A DNA stretch of 64,000 nt from JAVHYG01 sp040390025 (GCA_040390025.1 JAZJZD010000004.1:201445-265444), one strand, 5' to 3'; shown: positions 1 to 9,087, counted from the first letter of the stretch. Notes: a model not told the origin generated them from the sequence alone. Numbers and translations: made by a program.

Positions 1-96
1 AGCATTTTGAGCTGCTTTATTACGCTGCATTTTCTTAGCCACACTTAAGGGTGGTCTACCCCGTTTCTTTTTTGTTTGTGTTGTAAAAGTTGTCAT
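1..96 (-). CDS. N-terminal fragment of an unidentified basic protein
   Basis: An open frame on the minus strand begins with ATG at 96 and runs off the left edge, giving 32 residues. It reads MTTFTTQTKKKRGRPPLSVA and continues basic. A purine-rich AAAGGAAATT lies about 8 bases upstream as a ribosome binding site. The KKRGRPPLS stretch resembles an AT-hook core (RGRP) and also the basic tails at the start of some TetR-type regulators or transposases. Too little is visible to name the family. The start and strand are reasonably supported by the binding site. Confidence 0.5.
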   Translation of the reverse strand, partial: MTTFTTQTKKKRGRPPLSVAKKMQRNKAAQNA

Positions 97-396
97 AGTT
101 TTTAATTTCCTTTTGTTAAGTAAGAATAGAAATTAGCATATCCCTTTAAATTAAAATAAACAGAGTTTTGCACACTATTTAAAATAAAAGTACAAAACTC
201 AAATCCTAATATACTTATTATATAGTTTTAATAGAGTTCAGCAATAGCTCACTTAAAAAATAATCTATTTTATAAGTATACCTATCCGTTTTTTTATTAT
301 TTTAATAAAGAAATCTGTATTATTTCGGTGTCGTAAGTTAAATAATTACAGCAAGTAGTCTATTTATGGGTATTTATTTTCATTTTTCAAGAGAAA

Positions 397-446
397 TACT
401 GCCCACAAATGAAAATATGGCATTTTAAAAATATAAGCGGGCAGTA
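397..446 (-). terminator. Inverted repeat downstream of gltA
   Basis: The 397-base gap from 97 to 493 is very AT-rich and holds no ORF. Its one clear structure is an 8-bp perfect inverted repeat, TACTGCCC at 397-404 and GGGCAGTA at 439-446, with a 34-base loop. It lies about 50 bases beyond the gltA stop and is followed on the minus strand by a short T-rich stretch. It may act as a weak terminator; the long loop makes this uncertain. Confidence 0.35.
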
Positions 447-493
447 CACTAAAGCAAATGTAGGTTGTTTTCCTGATGTTGCTAAACAAAAAT

Positions 494-1774
494 TTAATTG
501 CGCAAGGGATAATCTCGCTGTGTTTCTCCACAATATAATTGTCGAGGCCTTGCGATACGACGCTTAGGATCAGCTATCATTTCTTCCCAATGTGAAACCC
601 AGCCCACGGTACGTGCAAGCGCAAAAATAACGGTAAACATATTCGTAGGAATCCCTAATGCACTTAAAGTGATTCCTGAATAAAAATCAACGTTAGGATA
701 GAGTTTCTTTTCCACAAAGTAAGGGTCTTCTAAAGCAATTTTTTCTAGCGCCAGAGCAAGCTTAAATAAAGGCTCCTCTTTTTGGCCCGTTTCTTCTAAT
801 ACCGCGTGACAGGTTTCTTTCATAACCGTGGCTCGTGGATCATAATTTTTATACACACGGTGGCCAAAGCCCATTAATCGAAATGAATCATTGGGATCTT
901 TTGCTCTTGCTATATACTTTTCAATATTTTCTACCTTACCTATTTCGTAAAGCATATTTAAACAAGCCTCATTAGCTCCACCATGTGCAGGCCCCCATAG
1001 CGCCGCAATTCCTGCAGAAATACAAGCATAAGGATTAGCGCCCGTTGAACCAGCAAGCCTTACTGTAGACGTAGAAGCATTTTGCTCGTGATCGGCATGC
1101 AAAATAAAAATCTTATCCAACGCTTTTGCTAAAACTGGATTAGGTTGCTTTTCTTCACTCGGAACTCCAAACATCATATGCAGAAAATTTCCAGCATAAG
1201 TTAAATCATTAGAGGGGTACATAAAAGGCAAACCGGTAGAATACTTGTAACACATCGCTGCCAACGTTGGCATTTTAGCAATTAAACGTAAAGCCGCTAA
1301 GGCACGATGTTCTTTATTATTAATATCTAATGACTCATGATAAAACGCAGATAAAGCACCAACAACACCCACCATAATTGCCATAGGATGGGCATCTCTA
1401 CGAAAGCCATTAAAAAAATGACGTAATTGCTCATGAACCATCGTATGATTATTAATTTCTTTGTTAAAATCTTCTTTTTGTGCATGGCTTGGCAATTCAC
1501 CATGAAGTAACAAATAAGCAATTTCTATAAAATCTGATTTTTCTGCAAGCTGATCAATCGGATAGCCCCGATAAAGAAGCTGACCTTTCTCACCATCGAT
1601 AAATGTTATCTTAGAAGCACAAGCGGCTGTCGATAAAAACCCAGGATCATAAGTAAACACATCTCTTTTTGCCAACTGAGTCACGTCTATGACGTCTGGG
1701 CCTAACGTTCCCTTATATACAGGTAGTTCGATAGGAGACAAATCTTTGATGGTTAATGTCGTAGATTGGGTCAT
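494..1774 (-). CDS. gltA: Citrate synthase (type II)
   Basis: Condenses oxaloacetate and acetyl-CoA to citrate, the entry step of the TCA cycle, in the cytoplasm. The 426-aa length is that of the hexameric, NADH-sensitive gammaproteobacterial enzyme. The catalytic motifs are present: WGPAHGGANEA with the first active-site His, FGHRVYKNYDPRA with the second, and YPNVDFYSG with the catalytic Asp. The N-terminal beta domain (about residues 10-60) typical of type II enzymes is present. It stands alone, divergent from rluC, with 167 bases between the two starts for both promoters. Function is secure. Confidence 0.97.
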   Translation of the reverse strand: MTQSTTLTIKDLSPIELPVYKGTLGPDVIDVTQLAKRDVFTYDPGFLSTAACASKITFIDGEKGQLLYRGYPIDQLAEKSDFIEIAYLLLHGELPSHAQKEDFNKEINNHTMVHEQLRHFFNGFRRDAHPMAIMVGVVGALSAFYHESLDINNKEHRALAALRLIAKMPTLAAMCYKYSTGLPFMYPSNDLTYAGNFLHMMFGVPSEEKQPNPVLAKALDKIFILHADHEQNASTSTVRLAGSTGANPYACISAGIAALWGPAHGGANEACLNMLYEIGKVENIEKYIARAKDPNDSFRLMGFGHRVYKNYDPRATVMKETCHAVLEETGQKEEPLFKLALALEKIALEDPYFVEKKLYPNVDFYSGITLSALGIPTNMFTVIFALARTVGWVSHWEEMIADPKRRIARPRQLYCGETQRDYPLRN

Positions 1775-1941
1775 AATGGCCTCTATAATTATAAATTAAT
1801 CGCGCTGGTTAACTAAACCAGCTAATTATCTGTAAGAGTTCGTGATTATACAATAGAGATAAAAGAGTCAGCTTGTTTCGTATTAAATTTTTATCAAAAT
1901 ATTAGATAGGCACGCGGTTTTTATGTTAGATTAACGATATT

Positions 1942-2889
1942 GTGTCAACTATTCAATACTTAACTGCTACCATAGACTCTATCGGTCAGCGTCTTGACAA
2001 CTATTTACTTTCTAGACTAAAGGGTTTACCTAAAAGTCGTCTTTACCGAATTATACGTAAAGGTGAAGTCCGTGTTAATAAAAAACGTGTAAAACCTGAT
2101 TATCGATTACAAGAGGGGGATATAATCCGCGTTCCGCCTTTAAAACTCTCTCCGCCTACCGAAACAAAAACCCCTAATGAAAAACTAGCTAGCTTACTAG
2201 AAAAGGCAATTATCTTTGAAGATAAAAACTTTCTAGCTCTCAACAAACCAAGCGGATTAGCGGTACATGGCGGCAGCGGAATACAACTTGGAGTGATCGA
2301 AACTTTACGCGCTATACGACCACAACAAAAATATTTAGAATTAGTCCATCGTTTGGATCGCGATACTTCAGGCTGTTTATTGATTGCTAAAAAAAGCAGC
2401 ATATTAAAAGAACTACATGAATTACTCCGATCTGGCGCTATCAAAAAAACCTATCTTGCATTGGTAGTGGGTCATTGGCCAAAATCTTTGCAGAAAATTG
2501 ATGTTCCACTGTATAAAAATCAATTACAGTCCGGCGAGCGTATCGTCCAAGTTCATCAAGCAGGAAAAATCTGTCTAACAGAATTTCGTCCTATAGATTA
2601 TTTCTCTGATACTACTTTAGTAGAAGCCATGCCTATTACCGGCCGAACTCATCAAATTCGTGTCCATGCTCAGTATGCAAAACACCCGATTATTGGCGAT
2701 GAAAAATATGGTGATAAACTCGCTAACAAAAAATTAAAAGCGCTAGGCTGCCGGCGACTTTTTCTACACGCAAGCCAACTCAACTTTATTTTAGCCTCCA
2801 CAGAACAAACATTCGCACTAAAAGCAGAATTACCTTATGAATTAAAGTGCCTCTTAAAGCAATTGGGCAACACCAACCCTTTAATTTAA
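1942..2889 (+). CDS. rluC: 23S rRNA pseudouridine synthase RluC
   Basis: Converts U955, U2504 and U2580 of 23S rRNA to pseudouridine (E. coli numbering). The 315-aa protein has an N-terminal S4 RNA-binding domain (about residues 15-75, with RKGEVRVNKKRVKPDY as in RluC) and an RluA-family catalytic domain with HRLDRDTSG carrying the catalytic Asp. The S4 segment matches RluC better than RluD. The start is GTG at 1942; no better in-frame start is seen. In many relatives rluC lies beside rne, which is not in this window. Confidence 0.93.
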   Translation: MSTIQYLTATIDSIGQRLDNYLLSRLKGLPKSRLYRIIRKGEVRVNKKRVKPDYRLQEGDIIRVPPLKLSPPTETKTPNEKLASLLEKAIIFEDKNFLALNKPSGLAVHGGSGIQLGVIETLRAIRPQQKYLELVHRLDRDTSGCLLIAKKSSILKELHELLRSGAIKKTYLALVVGHWPKSLQKIDVPLYKNQLQSGERIVQVHQAGKICLTEFRPIDYFSDTTLVEAMPITGRTHQIRVHAQYAKHPIIGDEKYGDKLANKKLKALGCRRLFLHASQLNFILASTEQTFALKAELPYELKCLLKQLGNTNPLI

Positions 2890-3228
2890 ACTGCTGCATG
2901 CACTTTTCTTGACACTCCCCGTCACCTAAAACTCAACATCCTAATACAAAAAAATTTAAGCACACCCTAATAATGTTCAATAATTTGGAAGCCGTATTCT
3001 TAACAAGAAAATAAATAAAAAATTCATTTTTCAATAGCTTGAATTTATGAGCAACAATCATACACATCACGGCCAGGGCAGAAACTCCACTTACTAATTT
3101 TCACAAAAATTTCCCAGAAATATCCGTACGCTCAAACAATTATTCATATTTTTCAAAATATTTTTAACAAAAAAAATTCTAAATTATTAAGTTTAAAAAA
3201 GTGTTTACTTAATTTTATCTAATAATTT

Positions 3229-3248
3229 ACTAATATTAATTTAATCTT
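3229..3248 (+). promoter_or_regulatory. Candidate PmrA-like direct repeat
   Basis: The sequence ACTAATATT-AA-TTTAATCTT resembles the tandem CTTAATATT-N2-CTTAATATT consensus I recall for PmrA in Legionella and Coxiella, with 7 of 9 matches in each half and the same 11-base period. It lies about 80 bases before the start of the orphan at 3325. A closely similar string (CTAATATT-N-ATTTA) lies before another orphan at 50632-50651. The background is so AT-rich that chance is a serious alternative. Confidence 0.25.
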
Positions 3249-3264
3249 TTTTACTTAAAGTGCT

Positions 3265-3293
3265 AATAATTTTTCTTTATTAGAAAAATTATT
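3265..3293 (+). promoter_or_regulatory. Perfect 12-bp hairpin in the 5' leader
   Basis: AATAATTTTTCT at 3265-3276 pairs perfectly with AGAAAAATTATT at 3282-3293 around a 5-base TTATT loop, 31 bases before the start codon at 3325. If transcribed it would form an AU-rich hairpin just upstream of the translation start. It could be a translation-modulating leader structure or simply an AT-rich coincidence. Confidence 0.35.
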
Positions 3294-3324
3294 TCTATTG
3301 ATATATTAGATAAGAGATAAAAAA

Positions 3325-5358
3325 ATGCCTTTGAGTAAAAACCATACATCTGGTTGTTTTGGTGGAATATTTAATCTAAGAACCTGGAAAGATCTTATGA
3401 ATCCACTTGGAGAAGGATCTAACTCAGCAAGATCAGCTTCTCCATTAAAACGATCGGCTTCCGTAGCAAGTTCATTCAGAACAAAACCAACAAGAACAAG
3501 AGGATATAGCATGCAACCTGAATTTAATTCAGCCCAAAACGCTGCAAGTGTAGCAGATAATCAATCTCAGCATTCGATAAGTTCCCATCGTACTAATAAC
3601 GAAGCACAACAACGAAGAGAATCTGAATCTCATTCAGCCCAAAGCGTAAGGCAACGAAGCACTACAAGTAGAGAATCTGGATATCATTCAGCCCAAAGCG
3701 TGAATCAACGAAGCACTGTAAGCATGTCAGATAGTCAATCTTATTCGGAAATAAGTTACCAGCGTGCTAATAACCCAGTACAAGAACTAAGAGAATTAGA
3801 GCGACTCTTTGCCACCTATTTAAATATCCTTCATACAACAACCCAAGTAGAACTGGGTATCGCAAACTCGAATGAAAGTCCAGAAAGCTTATCTGCAATA
3901 CAAAAGAAAAGAGCTATTTTTCAGCGTACCGCGCACCACGAACTGCAAAAAAGATCTAACGAAAAAAAAATGCAAGCTGATACCTCACTTTATCAACTTG
4001 CTTTATCTGGCCCTACACAAACAAGATTAAATGCAATTATGGGCGTTGGTGGCTTTGCAACAACCTTTTCACTCGCGGTAAACCCGGCATTAGGAATAGG
4101 ACTTGCTGCAGCCACCACAATGATCTACGTAGGTTACCTGGCAGTTGAAGTAATAAAAGCCCGTCAAAACCGTGTAATCGCTAGAAAACTTCAGCCTTAT
4201 TTACCTCAAGATGGCAGCGACATTCTAAACGTAATAAGCTCGCTCTTAGTGTTACTTGTCAAAGATAATTTAGATACAGAGTTACAAATAAGGCATGCAA
4301 GAAAATTCAAATTTGATCATAGCCACCTTAAACAGATAATTGAAAATATCTTTAATGGTTCAGCAAAGAATGATATTACTGCATCTTGGAGTAGAGAAGA
4401 AAAAGCTGTTTGTGACTTAGCGCAAAAATACGCTAAAAAATTATTTGCAAATCTCATAAAGTATTCAGAAAACAACGAAAATGGGAAAGCAGAAATAAAC
4501 AGGGATATATACAAGACGCTTATACCAGGATTTGTCCAAAATAACGGCTCTGTGCTAGTTACACAAAATAGAGTGATTTTAACAGCTTGGCTAGGCGCCT
4601 TAAGTATGCTAGTAGCAGAAGAACCTCCACATCATCAAGAACTTTTTTATGCAGAGATAAGTAATATACGAAGACAAGTAGATGGGCAAGTGATGGAACT
4701 AGAAATGGAACTAGAAATGGAAAGAGGAAGTAGTCATGAAGAAGCCGCATCTATAACCTCTAGCAGGGTACGTGGTATAGAAAAATCAAGAGACTGGGTA
4801 AATCGACCCGATTTTAGCAGCGCGAAGTCACAATCCGATGTATCCCTTAACTCACATTCTAGCCGCTATACCCCGTTACCGGCTATGGCATACCCTTCAT
4901 CACCGGTTACCTCTCGATCCGGTTCTAGTCGTGTACGGTTATTATCCAGTGAAAGCGCAGAATCACAGACGGGCACATCTACAGCGCACACTAGCCCTGC
5001 ACTACCACGCCGCAACAGCGCACGATACTCTACAGGCAAATCAGATTTGTTCCGTCCAGCGCTAAATGACAGTGCACAATCACTAGTAAGTATACCTACA
5101 TCGTATGCTAGCTCTCTGTCGCGCCAAAGTAGTGTACGATCATCACACGCGAGTGGATCTGTTGCATCACACACTAGCTCTACGCTACCACGCCATAGAC
5201 CGGGGTTTTTTCAACCCGTACCAAACAACAGTGCGCGATCACAAGCAGGCTCTGTTGCATCACAATCTAGCTATACACCCTTAGACAGAGACAACGCACG
5301 ATCACCCGCTATGTCTGCTACCTCAAAACAGTCTGTTTATACATCGTATCGTCCCTAA
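3325..5358 (+). CDS. Orphan repeat-tailed membrane-segment protein, paralogue of the next gene
   Basis: I do not recognise a family. The 677-aa protein has three parts. Residues 1-150 are Ser/Gln/Arg-rich low complexity with internal repeats (HSAQSVRQRST, then HSAQSVNQRST). Residues 150-450 are helical and include one hydrophobic hairpin-like stretch at about 236-276. Residues 480-677 are again Ser-rich, with repeated SVASxxSSYTPL-type units. A short ELEM tandem repeat sits near 458-465. The core (LDTELQIR near 317 and the segment after it) and the tail are clearly related to the protein encoded at 5458-7080, so the two arose by duplication. ATG at 3325 follows GAGATAAAAAA. Its long AT-rich leader, eukaryote-like low complexity and orphan status make it a candidate secreted effector, but this is inference. 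Confidence 0.75.
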   Translation: MPLSKNHTSGCFGGIFNLRTWKDLMNPLGEGSNSARSASPLKRSASVASSFRTKPTRTRGYSMQPEFNSAQNAASVADNQSQHSISSHRTNNEAQQRRESESHSAQSVRQRSTTSRESGYHSAQSVNQRSTVSMSDSQSYSEISYQRANNPVQELRELERLFATYLNILHTTTQVELGIANSNESPESLSAIQKKRAIFQRTAHHELQKRSNEKKMQADTSLYQLALSGPTQTRLNAIMGVGGFATTFSLAVNPALGIGLAAATTMIYVGYLAVEVIKARQNRVIARKLQPYLPQDGSDILNVISSLLVLLVKDNLDTELQIRHARKFKFDHSHLKQIIENIFNGSAKNDITASWSREEKAVCDLAQKYAKKLFANLIKYSENNENGKAEINRDIYKTLIPGFVQNNGSVLVTQNRVILTAWLGALSMLVAEEPPHHQELFYAEISNIRRQVDGQVMELEMELEMERGSSHEEAASITSSRVRGIEKSRDWVNRPDFSSAKSQSDVSLNSHSSRYTPLPAMAYPSSPVTSRSGSSRVRLLSSESAESQTGTSTAHTSPALPRRNSARYSTGKSDLFRPALNDSAQSLVSIPTSYASSLSRQSSVRSSHASGSVASHTSSTLPRHRPGFFQPVPNNSARSQAGSVASQSSYTPLDRDNARSPAMSATSKQSVYTSYRP

Positions 5359-5378
5359 TACCGAATGCTTAGTTTTCT

Positions 5379-5403
5379 GGAAGCAACACTACATGTTGCT
5401 TCC
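5379..5403 (+). repeat. Hairpin between the two paralogous orphans
   Basis: GGAAGCAAC at 5379-5387 and GTTGCTTCC at 5395-5403 form a perfect 9-bp stem with a 7-base loop, extended by AGTTTT/AAAACT flanks. It lies about 20 bases after the stop of the first paralogue. No T-run follows, so it is more likely a mRNA-stabilising or processing hairpin, or a weak terminator, than a canonical intrinsic terminator. Confidence 0.45.
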
Positions 5404-5457
5404 AAAACTTAGCACAACGCGTTTGAAACACTCCTAAAAATAAAAAGGTACAAAAAA

Positions 5458-7080
5458 ATGCCTCGACTAAACAACACAGAAGAATCGCGATTAGCCACTT
5501 TAGAAAGACTAAATCCCATAGCCTATCTCGTTCCTATTAACGAGAAAATGGTATCGTATTTGGAAAACTTCCAGGGTGATTCTGAACACTATACGCCGCA
5601 AAAGGCCCATGAATATCGACTTTTATTAGCATCGGAAATAAAAAAACGAAAAGAAAAAGCGAGCAGAAATAAATTCGCTCTGAGCGCTACTAACTCTAAA
5701 TCTGTGCAAACAGTAAAAGCTGTCAAAGGGAAAACCAATGCCACCAAGGAAGTTTTCGCGGCCATAGAGCCGTTTGCAATGCAGGCCGGTATGGCCGCAG
5801 GCGGTCCTATTGGCGCTATCGGCGCTAAACTAGTAGTGGATAAAGCCCATCAACGCGCACAACAAGCAAAAAAAGTCGTAAAAGGAGCCGTCCAGATCCT
5901 AAACGAACCTAAAATTGTAAAAACAGTAACAAGAGTGACAGCGGCAGCGGGAGCAGTTGCTACCGGCGGTGTAGTTGCAGGAACACTTGCACCAATTATG
6001 GCTAATACAGCACAGTCACTGACACAAGGTGCAATCAGTGCATCTTTTTCAGGAATTACTAGCAACTCTGGAATTTTGAGTACCGTCATCTCCCCTGTAG
6101 TCAATGCGACAAGCTCTGCTTTAGGTGGTGTAGTAGGCGTAACGGCAGGAATTGTTCTTCCCTTAGCACTTTTATATATAGCAGTACCACAGCTTTATAA
6201 ACTATTTTTTTGGGGATTAAACAAAACTGTTGATGCAGTGGCTAAAAATCGAAATGCATTTGTAGATCTCAGCTTATTACCAGACCAAGGACCCTTATTA
6301 GAACTCATATGCAACCTCTCAACCTTAGCAAGTATAAAAAAACTTGATACTGAACTAAAACTGAGAGGCATAGCCAATGTTAAATTTAATATCTCAAACT
6401 TATTTAAAAAAATAACGAATCCTGACGGTGAAAAACTGAGTCAAGCAGATGAAGCACTTTATCAATTGGCTAGAAAAAATTCTGAAACATTGATAAAACT
6501 AAGTAAAAAAGCGGCACAAGACCCTAAAAAATTGATACATTATCAAAATCTACAAATCACCCAAGAACTTATAAAGACAATCAAAGAGTTTATTCCAATA
6601 CCGACATTGAGTGAAGAAATGCGATTTTGCCTTAGCATCACGGGCGCTTTAATCAGTCAAGAAAAAGCAGAAATACAGGAAGCTTTTCTCCATTCACTTG
6701 GGCAGTCATTGCATGATATAGCAAATAGTGATACTTCCAGCCTTGATAGCTGGACAACTGATCATACCTACGAGAGTATTGCTAGCCTACAATCTGAGCG
6801 CAGATATGCAAATATTCCAAGCTCGAAGTCTAATCACACCTATGAGAATGCGCCACCCGTCGCTCGTCATTCGCATCCACATAGTAAAGGCGCACGATCG
6901 CAGGCAAGTACTGTTGCATCGCAACGATCTAGCTATACACCGTTAGAACACAACACACGATCCACACCAGCTAATCCAGGCTTTTTCCGCCCAGCATCAC
7001 GCCACGAGAACATGCGATCACAAGCAGATGCGTCGTCTGTTGCATCACATTCTAGCTATACACCGCTACGTCGTTCCTAA
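5458..7080 (+). CDS. Orphan repeat-tailed membrane-segment protein, second paralogue
   Basis: Unrecognised family, 540 aa. It lacks the Ser-rich N-terminal part of its neighbour and starts with a charged helical region (residues 1-90). Alanine/glycine-rich hydrophobic stretches follow at about 98-125 and 155-185, and a strong one at about 215-260. The core shares LDTEL-x-R and a downstream LA-x-K/KxxxxLxK pattern with the upstream protein. The C-terminal 110 residues carry repeats ending in SSYTPL twice and a GFFRPA motif matching GFFQPV in the neighbour. AAAAAGGTAC precedes the ATG at 5458. The 99-bp gap after the first gene suggests cotranscription. Candidate effector by inference only. Confidence 0.75.
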   Translation: MPRLNNTEESRLATLERLNPIAYLVPINEKMVSYLENFQGDSEHYTPQKAHEYRLLLASEIKKRKEKASRNKFALSATNSKSVQTVKAVKGKTNATKEVFAAIEPFAMQAGMAAGGPIGAIGAKLVVDKAHQRAQQAKKVVKGAVQILNEPKIVKTVTRVTAAAGAVATGGVVAGTLAPIMANTAQSLTQGAISASFSGITSNSGILSTVISPVVNATSSALGGVVGVTAGIVLPLALLYIAVPQLYKLFFWGLNKTVDAVAKNRNAFVDLSLLPDQGPLLELICNLSTLASIKKLDTELKLRGIANVKFNISNLFKKITNPDGEKLSQADEALYQLARKNSETLIKLSKKAAQDPKKLIHYQNLQITQELIKTIKEFIPIPTLSEEMRFCLSITGALISQEKAEIQEAFLHSLGQSLHDIANSDTSSLDSWTTDHTYESIASLQSERRYANIPSSKSNHTYENAPPVARHSHPHSKGARSQASTVASQRSSYTPLEHNTRSTPANPGFFRPASRHENMRSQADASSVASHSSYTPLRRS

Positions 7081-7107
7081 CAAACATTTACGCATTGGAA
7101 ACATCAA

Positions 7108-7139
7108 GGTTTCCCACACATCTTTATGTGCGGGAAACC
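7108..7139. terminator. Hairpin between convergent genes
   Basis: GGTTTCCCACACAT at 7108-7121 pairs with ATGTGCGGGAAACC at 7126-7139 (14 bp, one mismatch, 4-base loop) in the 107-bp gap between genes converging at 7080 and 7188. It is the strongest structure in the gap and probably ends transcription from one or both sides, though the flanking T-runs are poor. Confidence 0.55.
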
Positions 7140-7187
7140 CAATCTAGTACTCTTTAATGCAAAAAAATGTCTGCCCCATTAGAAACG

Positions 7188-8108
7188 TTAAGGATTAGGT
7201 CTATCACCAAAACTAGGTTGCTCTTGAGTAGAGGCAGTAACTTCATTTGGAACATCATTAGTAAAGAAAGCAGGATTTCTTTTTCTACGTGGCGGAGGAA
7301 TAGGAGGCATTGGCTCCCGTCCCGCTAAACTAGCATTTATCTGCATTAAAACTAAATTAATTTCATACCTAAATCCAATGCCGCTTTCTATGTAAGTAAA
7401 AAAAGTGTCTCTAACTTTATCTGATACTTGAAAACTTACAAATAAATCAAGCTCATAGAGAAAAATTTGTAGCGGATCGTTTTTATGAAAAGTCTCTAAG
7501 TCTGTCCATTTTCTTAGTCTGCGAACTGCAGAGTAACCTTCATTAAATAAAGTAATATCTAGCTTTTTCTTGAAAGCAAGCTTAAGTTTTTCTAGATTAT
7601 CTTTTAGGCGAGATTCAATTAATTCTAAATTATTAAATGTATTAGTAGTATTTATTACGTCAAGCAAATTAAATAAGAAAAACAAATTAGACACCAGTTC
7701 TATACGAAGATTTAGATCCTCTATAGAGGTTGCAGAAAAATAGTTATCCAATTCTTCTTTGGTAGTTTTTAATCCATTTTTTAGTTTCAATACATTACTA
7801 GAACTAGCCACAGAATGTGCTTTTTCAGCGACAGAGTCTTTGACACTCCGAGGCAAACGCTCAATCATGGAAGAAAATACTCCCTTTAATGGTTGCACGA
7901 ACTGCTTAGATTTAACAGATAGGGAATTTTCTATTTTTGCTTCAAGCTTTTTTAAAGGCTCTTGTAACTCTGAGTAGAGCTGCTCCTTCAAACGATAAAA
8001 ATCTTTTCTAGGGATCTCTGGAAAATCTAAATCTGTTATTCCAGCGATTATCCCTGCTACCCAGTTAATTCTTTCTTGAATATGTTTATTTTTTTTTGAG
8101 TCTGGCAT
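7188..8108 (-). CDS. Orphan helical protein with proline-rich tail
   Basis: No family recognised. The 306-aa protein is predicted mostly alpha-helical, with charged segments (about residues 20-70 and 150-190) that could form coiled coils, and no signal peptide or membrane helix. Near the C terminus (about 268-280) is a proline-rich basic motif, PMPPIPPPRRKRNP, of the kind that can bind SH3 or profilin-type domains in eukaryotic proteins. It converges on the repeat-tailed pair and has a long AT-rich upstream region with only a weak ribosome binding site. It may be another host-directed protein; the sequence does not prove this. Confidence 0.7.
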   Translation of the reverse strand: MPDSKKNKHIQERINWVAGIIAGITDLDFPEIPRKDFYRLKEQLYSELQEPLKKLEAKIENSLSVKSKQFVQPLKGVFSSMIERLPRSVKDSVAEKAHSVASSSNVLKLKNGLKTTKEELDNYFSATSIEDLNLRIELVSNLFFLFNLLDVINTTNTFNNLELIESRLKDNLEKLKLAFKKKLDITLFNEGYSAVRRLRKWTDLETFHKNDPLQIFLYELDLFVSFQVSDKVRDTFFTYIESGIGFRYEINLVLMQINASLAGREPMPPIPPPRRKRNPAFFTNDVPNEVTASTQEQPSFGDRPNP

Positions 8109-8389
8109 TTTTTTAAATAATTTAAATAAAAAGGACTCAAAGTATAGATAGGCATTATTAACATATTATTTAATCTTTATTAAATTTGATTAAAATGGAT
8201 TCTTATATCAGATGCAAACGGACCCGTATTTAATTTGATGGAATAAACTACCTACGAACTCACTATTAAAACGTTAACTAAGAGAATAGTTCTACAGTAT
8301 TTAATGTTAGCTATCTAAATTGAAAATGATGTGGCTATAAGATTTTGATAAAAAAAACAAAGTGGCTTAAAATATTTATTACACTTTGT

Positions 8390-9049
8390 TTAATTTTTAT
8401 CTAGCACGGCAAATATCTGTTCGCGCACCTCTAATACTCCTGCCAAGCCATTAATTTGAATAAAACGAGGCGCCTGCGGATCATCGGAACGCTGCCAATC
8501 TTGGTAATAGTGGATCAATGGTTTTGTTTGCTGATGATAAACTTCTAGACGTTTGCGAATTGTTGCTTCACAATCATCTTCTCGCTGGATAAGATCTTCA
8601 CCCGTTTCATCATCTTTATTAGGAATACGGGGAGGATTATAGATAAGATGATAAACACGACCCGAAGCTGGATGGATCCGACGCCCACTTAAGCGTCGCA
8701 CAATTTCTTCATCATCTACAGCAATTTCAATCACAAAATCAATAAAAATAGAACTTTCCCGAATTGCCCCAGCTTGAGGTAAAGTACGAGGAAACCCATC
8801 TAACAAAAAACCATTTTTGCAATCCGCTTGCTGAATTCGAGTTTTAACTAAAGCAATAATGACATTATCAGGTACTAGTTGGCCTACATCCATAATGGCC
8901 TTGGCCTGTAAACCTATTTCCGTACCTTGACTAACCGCAGAACGTAACATATCTCCAGTAGAAATTTGCGGAATCTGATAACGCTCTGTGATAAATTTCG
9001 CTTGTGTTCCCTTTCCAGCACCTGGACTACCTAACAAAATAACTCTCAT
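8390..9049 (-). CDS. adk: Adenylate kinase
   Basis: Interconverts ATP + AMP and 2 ADP in the cytoplasm. The 219-aa protein has the P-loop GSPGAGKGTQAKF at the N terminus, the AMP-binding STGDMLR, the DGFPRT motif, and a LID region with RRIHPASGRVYH as in the long-LID, Zn-free type. Length is normal. It stands alone, with 280 bases of unstructured sequence separating it from the upstream orphan. Confidence 0.96.
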   Translation of the reverse strand: MRVILLGSPGAGKGTQAKFITERYQIPQISTGDMLRSAVSQGTEIGLQAKAIMDVGQLVPDNVIIALVKTRIQQADCKNGFLLDGFPRTLPQAGAIRESSIFIDFVIEIAVDDEEIVRRLSGRRIHPASGRVYHLIYNPPRIPNKDDETGEDLIQREDDCEATIRKRLEVYHQQTKPLIHYYQDWQRSDDPQAPRFIQINGLAGVLEVREQIFAVLDKN

Positions 9050-9087
9050 AATTCTATTTTTAGCTCAAAATAAGTTTTATATACTAT

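Larger units (their letters stand above)
2890..3324. other. 435-bp AT-rich intergenic region, leader of the following orphan
   Basis: No ORF, tRNA or known RNA is visible. The first part, to about 3130, has no clear structure. From about 3130 the sequence becomes extremely AT-rich and carries the two signals listed separately: a direct-repeat-like box at 3229-3248 and a perfect hairpin at 3265-3293. The promoter of the gene starting at 3325 is expected here, but no single -10/-35 pair stands out from the AT background. Confidence 0.5.

Noticed and set aside
1..96. Left-edge fragment as a transposase or TetR regulator
   Set aside because: Thirty-two residues with an RGRPP string are not enough to choose a family.
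4838..5174. Two overlapping ORFs (one on each strand) inside the first repeat-tailed gene
   Set aside because: Both are shadows of the Ser-rich repeat region; neither has a binding site or recognisable protein, and the long plus-strand frame explains the sequence.
8109..8389. PmrA-like repeat upstream of the helical orphan
   Set aside because: The best alignment reached only about 12 of 18 positions in an almost pure A/T stretch, which is within chance.
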